Shown: positions 20,114 to 32,598 of the stretch, piece by piece
Layout of the letters: every line of letters starts with the position of its first letter
Numbering within the stretch: position 1 is the stretch's first letter
Assembly (NCBI GenBank): GCA_002682825.1
Contig: NOKP01000012.1
Location: forward strand, 496,001 to 560,000
Reading direction: 5' to 3'
Length of the DNA stretch: 64,000 nt
Source: Neonectria sp. B-13
Lineage: Eukaryota; Ascomycota; Sordariomycetes; Hypocreales; Nectriaceae
Program-made: the position numbers and the translations under genes
Notes under the pieces: generated by a model
What the model was told of the DNA's origin: nothing
The model's input: the letters and a program-made list of their open reading frames with translations, nothing else
Database searches by the model: none

Positions 20114-20886
20114 ATGTCCACAGCATTCGTTCAGCGTCCGGCTCCGGACTTCAAAGCAACCACCGTCTTCCCCGGAGGCGAGTTCAGGGACATTTCCCTG
20201 TCCGATTACAAGGGCCAATGGTGCGTTGAACAGTTCTTCCTCCGCGTTACTCCAGATCTGCGCGTGTCTGGATAAGCTTGAGGCACACCGAGAGAACTCG
20301 ATCATGGCTAATCCGTCCTTGCAGGGTCGTTCTCCTCTTCTACCCCATGGACTTCACCTTCGTCTGCCCGACCGAAATCATCCAATACAATAACGCGCTG
20401 GAGCGCTTCCGAGCCATCAACACGACCGTTCTCGGTATCTCCACCGACTCACACTTCTCGCATCTTGCGTGGATCGAGAAGCCCCGAAAGCAAGGCGGCC
20501 TGGGCTCAGACCTCGAGCTGCCCCTTGTGGCAGACAGGTCGCAGAAGATTTCCCGCAGCTACGGCGTCCTCATTGAGGAGGAAGGCATTGCACTTCGTGG
20601 ACTGTTCATCATCGACCCCAAGGGTGTTCTAAGGCAGATCACGGTGAACGACCTGCCCGTTGGGCGAGACGTCGAGGAGACGATTCGTCTCCTCGAGGCC
20701 TTTCAATTCACCGATGAGCATGGCGAGGTCTGCCCTGCTGGTTGGATGAAAGGTAGCAAGGGCATGAAGGCTGATCCCAAGGGAAGCCTGGAGTACTTTG
20801 CTGCCCAAGGAGAAGCGAAGGAGACCACGAACGGAAATGGCGTGAACGGGAATGGCGAGTCTAGGAAGAGATTGCGGGCGGATTAG
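20114..20886 (+). CDS. Typical 2-Cys peroxiredoxin (AhpC/TSA), 222 aa
   Basis: Thioredoxin-dependent reduction of H2O2 and organic peroxides, cytosolic by lack of signal sequence. Exons are 20114-20220 and 20325-20886, with an intron starting GTGCGT and ending TTGCAG; splicing rebuilds [20 protein letters not shown]. The peroxidatic cysteine is Cys50 (FVCPTE), the resolving cysteine Cys172 (GEVCPAGW). Both are the positions expected for eukaryotic 2-Cys enzymes, and the C-terminal YF motif (SLEYFAAQ) and internal GGLGSD suggest sensitivity to over-oxidation. The tail is Gly/Asn-rich and ends KRLRAD. A complete and well-conserved gene. Confidence 0.97.
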
Positions 20887-21338
20887 GTGATGCACAGCCG
20901 GAGGAAAACATTATTCTTCGTGGACAAGGTGTTGCTACCACCAGAAGCCAAACATCATCAGCCTCTGTTCGGCTATGGCTCTTCAAAACTAGCATCACAC
21001 TAGACAAGTAGTTACTGGAAAGATACTTAATTATAAATCAATCAGACACTGAGAAGTCACTGATTATACCACCTAAGCCGGGTTTTGCAAATTTCTCTCC
21101 ACAATGATGTGAATTGGGACTAATGATTCGGTGTTAAACAAGACGTTTGGTAGCTCTTGGGCATTTTACGACCGGCATCCTTATCAAGTAGCATCAATCT
21201 CATGTTTTCATAAAGTCGAGTGATGATCCTTTATTTAAATGCGACGTGCAAGCTACAAAAGCTAGAACTAACTTACTCCCGAATCACACAACTTCCACCT
21301 TCCCCTGAGGCGCTGTAGTACGTCTCATCCCGAGAAGT
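20887..21338. other. Intergenic, 3' sides of two convergent genes
   Basis: No coding signal; the peroxiredoxin and the small repeat protein converge here. Confidence 0.5.
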
Positions 21339-21698
21339 CTACTGCTTCCTGTGAATGCCACTAGTATCACCGGTATCGTGAATGGCATTGGGAACAGCCC
21401 TCTCAACTGATTCAGGCAGCATCTCTTGTAGTTTCTGAGGAACAATTGAGGCCGCGCCTCCGCCCTTTGCGTGTGACTTCTTGGTGGTGGATTGACCAGG
21501 CTTGGATTCGGTGGGGTGAATCTGGGTGATTAATTAGTGGAAGATCAAAAAATGGTGCTTATGGGAACATACGGAGTCGGGCAGATGCTCCTCTAGACTT
21601 TGGGGTGCTTTTGTCTGTCCACCTGCCGGGACTTTGGAATCGCCAGTGGCATGTGACACGCCCTGACCACGACTGTTTTGTACTGGAATGCCGGACAT
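21339..21698 (-). CDS. Small disordered fungal protein with repeated S-HA-G and VPQK motifs, 102 aa
   Basis: Exons are 21698-21573 and 21521-21339, intron GTATGT...CCCAG (51 nt). The protein begins MSGIPVQNSRGQGVSHATGD and ends AVPNAIHDTG(D/S). It has two related segments, SHA.GDSKVP...PQSLEEHLPDS and SHAKGGGAASIVPQKLQEMLPESVERAVPNAIHDTG. I recall this as a conserved short family across ascomycetes, without assigned function. The composition (Gly, Ser, His, Gln, Pro, few hydrophobics) predicts a disordered, stress- or conidiation-associated protein; that role is an inference. It is convergent with the peroxiredoxin. Confidence 0.75.
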
Positions 21699-24183
21699 GA
21701 TTGAAAAGTGTGCCGTAATGATATGGGCACTTAGACTTATGAGGGTTGCTGAGGTTGCTGAAGACGTTGGGGGTGTTGATCAATGAAATAGATATTGCCG
21801 TAGGAACTGTAGCTTTATACCATTTCTGGGCCGAAATATCGCACGTCATGACTTGCGAGGTCTTAGTAGGTCGATCGAGTGACTACATTGCACAAATACG
21901 GAGTGGTGCTTGAAAACTTAATGTTAAATGCGGTACCCATCGCGTTCTTGGACGATCCTCTATCTTACCGTAGGACTTCTGAATGATCGACGTGTAATCC
22001 ATCACAGTTGGTGATGCCATTTATGACGTCCTTCATTCTTGTGGCGGGCACTTGCAATTGGAGGCCCGCGGTACATCTTGCGACTAAAACCCATCACCTA
22101 AAATGGCAAGGCTGTAAGTTACTAATTGATATCATTGATGCTTACATCAATCGAGTGGCACACAAGTACTGCATTTGACATTCCCGATTGTTTCAATACT
22201 GTCCGGTGACTGCGGCCCTCAGTACGGTACGATTCGGCTCCAAATATTCATGTCAACGGCATATCAATGATGATGTGGCTTGTACTTAAATTCGCGACGG
22301 CCAATTGAGTTATATGCAAGCGCCTTTTTCGGTTGGTTGATGTAATTAGTGAGCATAAGACATTTCACTGTCCCTTCAACCTGGGTGGCGGTTCGCGAAT
22401 GCGAGACTGAATGCCGCTGCCCGCAAACATCAAGACTTCGCCGTTCCATCAGTCTGACTTACAAGCATGATGTTCATGAGAATCACAATGGCGCGAGCAT
22501 TCTTTGCCACACTTTGCATCGACAGATATGGCATTTACCAGCTGCCTGGTCAAAACAACGAATCCTGAAGATGGAGGAATGATGACTGCATGGATAGTGT
22601 CTACCCGGAAGAGCTGGTGGCTGCCACGTGGTTCTTCCCGCGTTTTGAAACATTGCATACCGCCCTCAACAACCGTTGATATTGTGCAGGTGTGAGGTGT
22701 TACCAGATTGGCTTTGTTCCTCAGATGCCAGCCGTGGTTTATGAGCTGCTCGACGAGCCGACGCTGTGGTACTCAAACATGAGCAGCACTTTGGGTGGCT
22801 TGTGACTAACAGCCCTTGCTTGTCTTACAATGTGGAGATCATTCTTTCTTTGGTGCGTTCAGTTACCACTACGTTGGATAAAAAGGTCATGCCTACAACC
22901 CATTTGTCTGCTCTTGATGTACATGGAAAGAGCGTCCCTGCTATCGTTGGCATCCCCATTTTCACTGACCGCATCCGGAGAGCTAAGCTGACACATTGAA
23001 GAGATGTGAAGCAGAATGGACATGAACTCAACTGCTGCGCTCATAGATCCAGCGACTTTCTCATCTTTGGCGACCGCTGCCGCAGTTCTTTTGGCAACAT
23101 CATACCATCAAGCACAAGGTTCGATCTGTTCCATTTGGTGGTACGTTATTTAGACAGACGTTACATTCACGAGTCAGGCTAACAATCATTGAAAATGAAC
23201 TCAGACTCTATTCGTGCGGCAAATACTAACCTGGGCTGTAGATTTGTTGACTTAGCTGGGACCTAGTGACGAGAAAACAAAGAAAGCATGCGAGACTTGG
23301 CTGGGTTTGCTAACAAAAGGCCATCTCCGGGCTCGATCGTGTGGCACAACGATCACGATACCATAGCAAATGATGCGATATAGAGGAATGTTTCATGGCT
23401 AAAGAGGTTAAATTCAATGCCTTTGCGGTCTCAAAATTAGTACGTCATCCCTGGTCGCCAATCTGATCCATTATCGAATCGCGGCGCGCAAAGTGAGACA
23501 TCAATCACAATGCGACGTCGCACGTGCCCAATGACCGTCAGAAGGTATATCATCACCATACCCCTAAATCGGCTGCAGATGAAGATCTGCGAATCGAGAA
23601 CACGTGAATGTTCCTCCAAGATCCAGAAAGCACACTACTGGCTCAGAGAACAGCGCAGCAACATTGCAAGTAATGTAGTATTGTGTTTTTTGACAACCAC
23701 CACGAGGTATAGGCTGAGGACCGTTTGACCACAAACTCGGCCCGATAGATCACATGCGTGAGCCATGCGCGAGCTTGGTGAACCATGAACAACGGCAGGG
23801 GCCCGTTTGAGATTAAGAAATATGTTCATCTTTCTTAATTTACTACCCCCTGTTTCACAACTCGCCGAGTGTAGGATGGGTATGCGAGGGAGTGGGCTCA
23901 AAAGAATTCGAAAACCCTCTTCTGCACCCCTATTGAGGGTCTATCACGGGAACCACAAGGCACATGATGGAACAATCTCACAACTGCAGCTCATTCTGTA
24001 CCTTGGTCACCTATTCAGGTTTCTGTTGAAGAAGCTTAACTATATGGTGTAAAGAGAGCCAGGCTGCTCCAGATATTTCTTAGCTCACTATCGCCATGCT
24101 CTGAGCTTAGCAACCTTCATCGAGCATACCCTCTTAATCTTTCTGTTGATTTAAATCAGCTTCTGCTTACGAGCTGCTCCCCG
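21699..24183. other. 2.5-kb stretch with no supported gene
   Basis: All open frames are under 90 codons and lack start context and motifs. The DNA is not notably repetitive. Short coding remnants cannot be excluded. Confidence 0.4.
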
Positions 24184-26022
24184 ATGCTTCCTTTACTTTG
24201 GGTCCTAACAGGCCTTCTTGCAACTGGCAGGGCCGCCGATACTTCGCCCTGGACCGAAAATGTTCAGGAGCTTTTCAGTGAATCCATGTCATGGATGGAT
24301 CGGTACTACGACAGCAATCTCGGCTATCTGTACGACCTCAACAGAGAGGATGCCTTGCGCCACAACACTCGAAGCTCTGCTTGGTATGCACTTGGGCTAC
24401 TTGCTCGAAACGAGGACAACGACGTTGATGAGGCTGAGAAAATCATCGCCAACGTCATCGGAGGCCAGTTCACCGACAAGTCAAAGCAGTGGTACGGCAC
24501 GTACCAGAAGTATCCAGAAGAGCCTAAGGTCGGAACAGCCGTATACCCGTCGCGGATTTACAGCTCGTGGGACCCGAACTGGCGCAGCTTCGTGGCGACG
24601 ACCTTTATTGTTATGCTCGAAGAATACTCTGACCGGCTCTCTGAGAAGACGCAAGAGCTCATCTTGGACTCGCTTTACCATGCGACAGTTGGAGATACGT
24701 ATAGGTACTTTCCCATCTTCCTCACATCCTTTCAATTCTAATTCATCCAAGAGTCGGTGGTGCAAGCGGCGACAATCTTTACCCTGGATACAGCAACCCA
24801 GTAAGCAACGTTCTCATCTGAATTGGTTTATAATTCTAAATAAGTAACATAGGCGATCATGAGGGCGTTCGTGTCAGGATGGTTGGGCCACAGAATCAAC
24901 GATGCCAACATGACAACCTCGGGCGAGGCATATGCTCAGGATATCATCAAGCTCTTTAATAAGACTGACACCCTATCCGAGTTCAACAGTGGCACATATA
25001 CTGGAGTTTCTCTTTTTGGCCTTGTTCTTTGGAGCACTTATCTCCCCAAGGATTCTGTCATGACGAAGGTTGGCCCAGTAATGCTCCGTGAAACCTGGGA
25101 AGCTGTTGCCCAGCTTTGGCATCCAGGCTTGAAAAATATGGCCGGCCCATGGGACCGTGCCTATGGCTATGACATGAACCGCTACCTCAGTGTAATGGCT
25201 CTTTGGTTTTGGGCTTATCTCGGCAAGGATGCCTCTTCCGTTATCAACCAGGTGAGTACCTCCTTACTGACGAAATCCGCCAACCTGTTCTTCGTGTTTC
25301 GACGGTACTGATAGACATAAGCCTGAGATTATGAGTCACGCGGCCGACTATGCCTGGGCGCCACTCGTTGCCGTGTTGGCAAACAAACAAGCGTCACTGC
25401 TCCCGGATGGCTTCTTCGAGGATCTGAAAACGTTTGACAAGGAACGCACATTCAAAGCTCAGGCTTACTACCCACCCTATGACCTTGTGACGAGGAATAT
25501 CACGACTTGGCTGTCGAAGAAGGTCACAGCAGGTGGCATGTCCTACAAGCAAACCAAAGCTGGTGGACCGACTGGCAGCTCCAGCTCGTTCACACCTGCA
25601 GTCATCCAGTGGATCACAGATGATGAGGTTGCTTTCCTAACGGTGAGTCGAAGATATATTCACATTTCAGAGATGGTTGTGACTAATACCATCAGCTACG
25701 TCCCTCGGAGCGAGCATTGCAGTCCGAGGTATCTCCAGGAAGGCTAAGTTTAACGTACCCAGACGGCGGCGCTTCGACTGTTTTTGCGCTTACTGTTTCA
25801 ACTTTTCTTGGTAAGACGACGCTGTCCAGATTGAGTGACATTCCAGGTTTGGATATCTCGGTATCTGGGAACGTCAATATGTCCTATAGCCTGGCATTTG
25901 CTGGGGAAAACGGCGGCTCGGCGTCCCCGGCGCAATCGTTTGAGTTCTGGAGCTTCAAGTTTGCCATGCCAGAGAAGTTTGAAGGAGCGCCCAACTTGGT
26001 ACTAGAGTTCAAGCCGCGGTAA
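24184..26022 (+). CDS. Secreted conserved fungal protein of unknown function, 538 aa (five exons)
   Basis: Exons are 24184-24704, 24752-24800, 24853-25251, 25322-25642 and 25696-26022, all joins in phase. The N-terminus is a signal peptide (MLPLLWVLTGLLATGRAADT). The body has helical, aromatic-rich motifs such as SMSWMDRYYD, SSAWYALGLLARNED, GTYQKYPEEP, YSSWDPNWRSF, VGGASGDNLYPGYSNP, MRAFVSGWLG, FNSGTYTGVSLFGL, AGPWDRAYGYDMNRY and SHAADYAWAPLVAV. This repeat of helix pairs with acidic and aromatic residues suggests an (alpha/alpha)6-barrel of the glycosidase/isomerase type, followed by a C-terminal beta-rich part ending FEFWSFKFAMPEKFEG. I know close relatives only as 'hypothetical proteins'. 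Extracellular polysaccharide or metabolite processing is a guess. Confidence 0.85.
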
Positions 26023-26499
26023 GGAACAGCAGGTGCTTCACTTAGAGCAGTTTATTGAATGCCCTTTTATTTTCTGGATCTAAGCGAACGCGATGAATAA
26101 TTATCTTGATGCCTCCGTGAGATTATCATGTTGGAAGACTCTCGAAGAAGCTTGCCAGTTCCCGTCCTATCTGCCCGCCAATGAGTGCCCGAGGCTCCAG
26201 TTTGCTGCCCGTCTCCGCCAATAAATACCCTTGCCATTCTGGCCACATCCTGCCATGAACTTTCGATGGGTCTTCAACGTTCCATTCAAGATGGCAACCA
26301 GGGTCATGATGAAGCGAAATTGACGTCATAATCCTTCGGGTAGAGGGCACCGAACGCTCCGGTTCCCACCGAAGCCCATTCTTCTAACAAGAACATATAC
26401 GCCTGTCGGACATCGCTTCTCCTGGACATCGCCATCGTCCCAACAACACTCACCAAATCCGTCGGCTTCGTTTCGTTGCTCCGCCCTCGTCTGTCGAAA
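26023..26499. other. Intergenic
   Basis: Promoter side of the MFS gene; no coding signal. Confidence 0.4.
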
Positions 26500-28373
26500 A
26501 TGTCGCTCGCTCAGCATGTAACTCAAGTTGAAGGCTTTGACTACGAAGGTCCTGCGAATCCAAGCAACAATGGGAACCTTGACGGCAACGATAACACGGC
26601 CGACGAGCAGTGTTTAGGTGTTGGAAGAGACGCCCAGAGATCGGAGTGGCGACGCATGAGCTTTGCGCCACTTGAGAGTACCCAGGACGAAACTCACATC
26701 GCGGCATACAAAGTCTCGAATTTCAAGCGATGCGGTACGTTCAATCTTTTGTCGTGAGAATGGCTGTCGAGATCTGACCAAGAATCTTCCAGCTCAGGTT
26801 GCGACGGCTGTAACAGCCTGCTGGTTTGCATCTGGAATCGTGTTTGGCTTCGCGGCTCTCAAACCCGTCTTGATTGCTGAAGGTGTATATCATGAACTCT
26901 GCCAGAACGACGAGACGACTCTTGACGTTCCCTGCGCCGAGCAAGATATGCGACTGAACCTCTTCTTCATCTCTGCCTCAATTACCACCAACATATCATC
27001 TCTTTTCGCCGGAACTGCCCTCGATCGGTTCGGGAGACGCGCATGCTGGAAAGCATCCTGTGTTTTTCTAGCCGTTGGCTCCCTGCTAATGGGATCTTCC
27101 TTCGCCATCCCGGAATTCGATGCATACCTTCTGGGCAATGTTTTCCTCGCTCTTGGGGGGACTTTCCTCTTTGTCCCTAGCTTTCAACTTGCCAATGTGT
27201 TCCCCAAGCATTCGGGGCTGGTGGTTGCCCTCATCACCGGAGCGTTTGATGCCTCGGCAGCCGTTTTTCTCTTCTATCGCATGGCCTACGACGCGTCTGG
27301 TGGCAAGTTCTCACTGGAGAAATTCTTCTTTGGCTACCTCATCGTTCCGGTGCTAATATTCTTTGCCGAAATCTTTTGGATGCCATCTCACGCATACCAC
27401 ACCATGCCAGAGCTTAAGAGGAAGATTGAAAAGGCCCAAGACCATGCTCGCGATGTCCACGACTCGGATGAAGATATCTCGGACGCGGGAGAGTTGAAGC
27501 GAGTGCGGAGTGCTCGTGCCAATAAACGCAAAGCTAAGCTTGAGATGATCGAAGAACTTGCCGGCGGTAACGAGCACCGAGAAGAGCGTATTAAGATTGA
27601 GGAGGGGCGCCAGGAGGCGAGCGGTGTCTGGGGGGTTCTCCACGGTGTCCCAGCTCATCAACAGATGCTCTCGCCCTGGTTCATTCTCATCTTATTGTTG
27701 ACCGTCTGTCAGATGCTTCGGATGAACTACTTCATTGCATCCATTAGAGAACAGTACAGATATATGCTGGAGTCAGAGATTGCCGCTGAGGAGATCAACA
27801 AGTTCTTTGATGTAGCCCTGCCCTTGGGAGGTGTCGCCTCCACCCCTTTCATCGGACTGCTACTCAATAACCTGAGTGTGCCTACCACATTTGGAGTCTT
27901 GACGCTGTTCATCATCGTTATTGGAACTCTTAACTGCTTGCCTTTTCTTTGGGCAGGATATGCCACCGTCGTGGCATTCGTCCTCTTCCGTCCCCTCTAC
28001 TACTCTGCAATCTCGTAAGTGTACCCATCACGATGTTGATTCCCTCGCTGACGTGCTTGCTAGTGATTACGCCACCAAAGTTTTTGGCTTTGCTACCTTC
28101 GGTCGAATATACGGGACCATCGTCTGTATCTCTGGAATGGTCAATTTCGTCCAGTCAGGCCTTGATGCCCTTACCCATGGGCCTCTACATGGGAACCCCA
28201 CTCCTATCAACGTTACGTTGGGGGCCCTCGGAGGAATACTTGGCGTGACCCTGACCATATTTGTTAGGATTCGAGGCAGGGTATTCGTGGACGAGAAGGC
28301 CGAGTTGGATGCCGGTCCAGAAAGACAACGTCTCTTGTCTGACACCCACGAGGGCTACGGCGGGAGGAATTGA
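26500..28373 (+). CDS. MFS transporter, FMP42/SLC43-like, 588 aa
   Basis: Membrane transporter. Exons are 26500-26734, 26793-28014 and 28064-28373, with introns GTACGT...TCCAG and GTAAGT...GCTAG. The protein has a long polar N-terminus, then TM segments (VATAVTACWFASGIVFGFAAL, SASITTNISSLFAGTALDRFGRR, which is the MFS A-motif loop, and more), a large charged cytosolic loop (HARDVHDSDEDISDAGELKRVRS...) between the halves, six further TM segments, and a cytosolic C-terminus. The order, the FG(R/K)R loop and the NYFIASIREQY segment match the family of yeast Fmp42 and human SLC43 (amino-acid related) transporters. Substrate not predicted. The gene is complete. Confidence 0.9.
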
Positions 28374-28549
28374 GCATGTAATACTTGATTGCAGAAATTC
28401 GGTCGACTGGCAAGTCAAGACAAAATAAAGGGACCTTTACGGCAACCGGCTTTCTGGAAAGCCACACATACGATAACCATGGTTCTCCGAGAGTGGTACG
28501 AGGACCAAGATTTTCTATCAAGCTACAATAGAGTCGTGAATTATAGGGG

Positions 28550-28775
28550 TAGTTGAAGATTGACACGCCCCAGCCCTCCCTGCATGACCCCTTCAGTAAC
28601 AACACCAACGTTCTTGAACATGAGCTCGTTGGCTCCCGCATTCCACCCATTCTCATAGTGTCAGCACGCCAGTGACATTGTTCAAAACCAGCACATCACA
28701 TCTCCCACCACCATTCCAGTCAGCCACGTGAATACCAACACGCGGGCCGGGCACGCTGAGCGAGATGCTAATGCT
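28550..28775 (-). pseudogene. FG-GAP/VCBS-repeat protein fragment
   Basis: The minus strand reads PGPRVGIHVADWNGGGRCDVLVLNNVTGVLTL followed by a stop. With a frame change it continues ENGWNAGANELMFKNVGVVTEG and GGLGRVNLQLP. The pattern ADWNGxGxxDxLVxNxxTG is the calcium-binding FG-GAP repeat of secreted fungal proteins, often fused to hydrolase domains. No hydrolase part is nearby. It is a short relic. Confidence 0.45.
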
Positions 28776-29217
28776 GTGGCCCAACCTTGGCGAAGATCTC
28801 GGCTGCATGGCTATCAGAACCTATACCACGCATGCCGAAGCAATGTACCAGAGCCCATAGATAGCGCAGAAGCAATTTAGCTGGGATATTTGCTTCCCTG
28901 GAACATCCAGTGACAATTGTGGCTCTTCCTTGCAGCGGTAGCTTTCTTTTGTTATTTGTTGGCTGTGCCCTTAGTTGTCGTCGTCGTCGTTGTCGTCGTT
29001 GGTGGAACGGTCGTTAAGTGAGCTCGATGCAGGTCACGGAAGTCGTAAGCGATGATGCGCGAGGTTCTTTCGAGCTGCCTTTTTTAGGTAAAGGTCTGTC
29101 GTGGGGTAATATTACTCGTAATCAGAGTCATTATATATGGATTCCAACTAATAAAGGAATGCTGTTCCCGCTCTCAACTCCAACTATCAAATAAAATCAT
29201 TTCCGTTGTAAAATCAT
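28776..29217. other. Intergenic with a TCG trinucleotide run
   Basis: A short (TCG/TTG)n run lies at about 28976-29010. No gene seen. Confidence 0.5.
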
Positions 29218-32200
29218 TCAGCTATCCCAAATAGCACCGTAAGCCGGAACTCCTCTTGTTTCAAGGCCGTAAACAACCTTCTTTGTAATCTTCTCATTTG
29301 CAATAATGATAACTGCCTCAGCTTTGAAGCTCTTAGCCAGATTGAAACTCATCTTAACGAGATCAGGGCGACCGAGCCTTTTGGTATCATGGATAACAGC
29401 ACCTGGGATCTTTCTTGTGATCAAGTTGCATAGTTCATCTCCGAATGTTTGTTCCGGGTGAGATGTTGACCATATCAATTGTGTAGGGCACGATGGGTTG
29501 TTAATGTGGCCCAGAACCGGCCCAATTCCAGATCCAGTTGCAATAAGGACCACGCGGTTGAACAACGTGGCGATGCGCATAACTCCGCATGTGGGAACGC
29601 CTCGAGTCCAGAGATGCGTGGGTGGTTGGTGAATAGTTGATTTAGTCCAGTCGCCCGCGTTCGACACGACAAGGGAATAGCCTTTTAGCCGGTCGTTGCT
29701 CGCTTCCGGAGCGGGGATTGTAGCAAAGGAATGCCATTCCATCAGGGGACGATGCGATAGACGGGTAAAGGAGCCATTGACTGGGACTGTGTAGTCAAAG
29801 TGTAGCCTCACGGCGTGGTCTGATAGAACCTCGGCATCTACGGGCACCTTACGAAGGAAGAGCCACGAAGAAGCAACGCTCGCAGTTGCTACCGCGAGAA
29901 GCCAGAATGACGGACTTCTTAAACAGACGCTCCCTAAAGGCGTGCCTTCTGGAGCGCTGTCTCTGTTCATAAGGACAACTTGAGCCCAGAAAAGGGCCAG
30001 CATTGTCCAGCCAACAAAACGGTGCGTCATCTCGAATTCGTTGTGGTACTTCTTGCGTACTGTCGGCCATGCAAGGCTAAACATGACAGCAAAGAGCATG
30101 GCCAGTATCCAGGAGATGACTTTTGCCTCAACCGACTGGTTTCCCCAATTCGAGCAGCGTGAACTTGAGCTCATGCAGATTATATCTGCAATGTTGGATG
30201 CCAGCAACCATCCGCCGGCGCTTATGGCTGCACCCGAGTGAATACCGCCGAGGTGATAAATCTTACCGCACCGGGTTCTGATGAAGAGAGGCCACGACCT
30301 GGGCACGCTGCAGGCGATGGTGTAGAGAGCGTTGATGACGAATTCTTGGCGGACGAGGACGGCTGTGGCTAGGTTGATGGCAGTGATGTTACCTAGCCAC
30401 TGTCTGGTAATACCCGTAAGCACCAAGACAATGGCTGCTGTGATATTGAACAAGCCAATAATAGATAGGAGGCGACGGTAAACAATCAGGCCACGATATC
30501 GGAGGCACCGTGCATACTTTCGGTGTTTCTTCTCTGGCAATGTGGCCTCCAGATTATAGTTGTTGTCCTTTTCAACTAGAGTAACATCCGACTTGTCAGA
30601 GTATCTGGAGGTTCGTCCCGTGCTTGAGGCACAGAAATCAGAGTGCGAATCTGAAGGAACAGCTGGTTGAAGATAGTTGATGGGACGGTTGGACAGCTTT
30701 TTGGACTCTGCGCCATGTTCTTGCACAGTCGATACTAGAGTTCGCAGTGCTCTCTTGTCGATTTTACCATTCTCGGTCATGGGCAAAGACTCCAAGAGGT
30801 GATAATGGCTTGGCATCGCATAATAAGGCTGACAGTCCTTGATGTGATCCTTGACTACTGGAAGGGGGCAATGATGAGGCATCAGAAAGCCGTGAATCTC
30901 GCCCCCAATGAGCAGGGCCGCTGCCCTCTGAACAGAGTGACAAGAAGTAAGGGATGCGGCAATGCCATCGAGCTCAACCCGAAAGCCCTGTAAAAGTCAG
31001 TTTCCTGGAATAATAACGCCGTGGTTGGGGGGTTTCAAAAAACCTTTACTTTGACCTGGTCATCAACGCGACCCAAAATATGTACGGAGCCATCGGGGCT
31101 CATCCGGCAGATATCCCCAGTGTTATACATCTTGGACCTGTGGAATATGAGTCAGATTTTGCCACAATGCGGTGAGCTTGGAGATATCAACCCTACCCGT
31201 CTTGAGTGAATGGGTCAAGGACATATCGCTCGGCAGTTATCTCTGGGAGTCCCACGTATCCAGCAGAGACACCTAAGCCACCAGCCCACATTACGCCACT
31301 CTGTCCAACTTCGACGGGAACAAGGTCCTGGTCGAGTATGTAAACATTGTTGTTTGGCGTTGGCCTACCAATAGACAATGGTAGGCCAGGCTGATGTTGG
31401 TGCATTGTGTTGACAATAGTCGTCTCAGTAGGACCACAACAATTGAAATAGGTTGTGTGAGCGGCCCAGATGTCAGCGAGCCTGAAGCTGGTTAGCAAAA
31501 TCCCCATGACACTAGCTTTGCGACCCAATTACCTCTGTGAAGATGGCTCGCCAGCAGTAGCTACAACCTTGATCCGTGGGTAATTCTGAGGATTATACAA
31601 GGATAAGATTGTAGGGGTGCAGATTAAAACGTCAATCTATGAGATGGGGTTAGAATCGATGAGCTCCGTGCAATGTACTCAAACTTGCCTCTTTTAAAGT
31701 GCGTTGCCAGTCTGAGCCGCGTATGATTAGAGTCCCACCGTTTGAAAGACATCCCAGAGTCTCCCAGGCCGCTTCCAGATTAAGCTGGTCAGTATAGCTC
31801 GTGTCTCACAGAATTGCTTTTTGTCAGACCTACCCATGTCAAAGCTGATGCTCAACACTTGGCCCACGCATTTGCCGGGTGAGATGCCCAAGTTGCCAGG
31901 GGCTTGACAGATCAGATTTGTCACATTTCGATGAGTCACATTGACCCCTTTAGGCTTCCCCGTAGTGCCTAGGTTGCAGTCCGTTAGCTCGTAAATTCCG
32001 CATCAAAGCAAGACTCGCATAACGTACCAGAAGTATATATCACGTAGCACCCGTCGTCTGGACCAGCCAGATCCATGAACCCTTCTTCTCCATCGACCTT
32101 GTCCTCATCTGCATCGTCCAGGTCATCAACGACGACAATGTTGGCGACATCTGTATTTGATAGACGATGACGGGTAGATCTGAGGGCTAATACGGTATAT

Positions 32201-32598
32201 CCACCAGTCTGTCTCAAGATAAATTGCAGAGTCTTGTCCGGAACAACAGAGCCGTCAAGGGGGACATACTGAGCCCCGCAAGCCAATATTGAAAGGATGC
32301 CCACGAGCATATCGGACCCCCTTTTGACAACGAGGGGCACTCGGCTCCCTGGGACAACTCCCAAGGTTCGCAACTTGCGTGCTAACTTAACACTGCGTCG
32401 TGCGAGCTCACCATACGTGATCTGCACAGCCGGCTCGACTGAAAAGTCGCGAACGGCCACAGCCTCTGGTTGACTGGAAGCATAATGAGAGAAGGCTTTG
32501 GTAACGGTTGAGAAGCGCGGAGTATTCACGAGGCCATGGCCGAAGGAGAGGGGGCACGCTTTCTTGGACGGAGAGAGCGGGAGCAAGGATCCTTCCAT
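29218..32598 (-). CDS. NRPS-like adenylation domain fused to a ferric-reductase-like membrane domain, ~1013 aa
   Basis: Seven exons: 32598-32028, 31968-31834, 31771-31689, 31636-31533, 31481-31197, 31137-31044 (or 31050) and 30987-29218. The first ~505 residues are a complete A domain: [14 protein letters not shown] (A3, split by intron 1), NCCGPTETT (A5), YNTGD (A7), [11 protein letters not shown] (A8), [11 protein letters not shown] (A10). No carrier (LGGDS) or reductase/thioesterase follows. From about residue 580 there are six or so TM segments with paired His motifs ([22 protein letters not shown]), as in ferric-reductase-like domains, then a soluble part with an NAD-binding-like [14 protein letters not shown]. 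So it would activate an acid or amino acid and carry a membrane-bound redox unit. Intron 3 has a GC donor (GCAAGT). Start chosen at 32598 ([13 protein letters not shown]); an in-frame ATG at 32805 is less likely. Confidence 0.85.
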
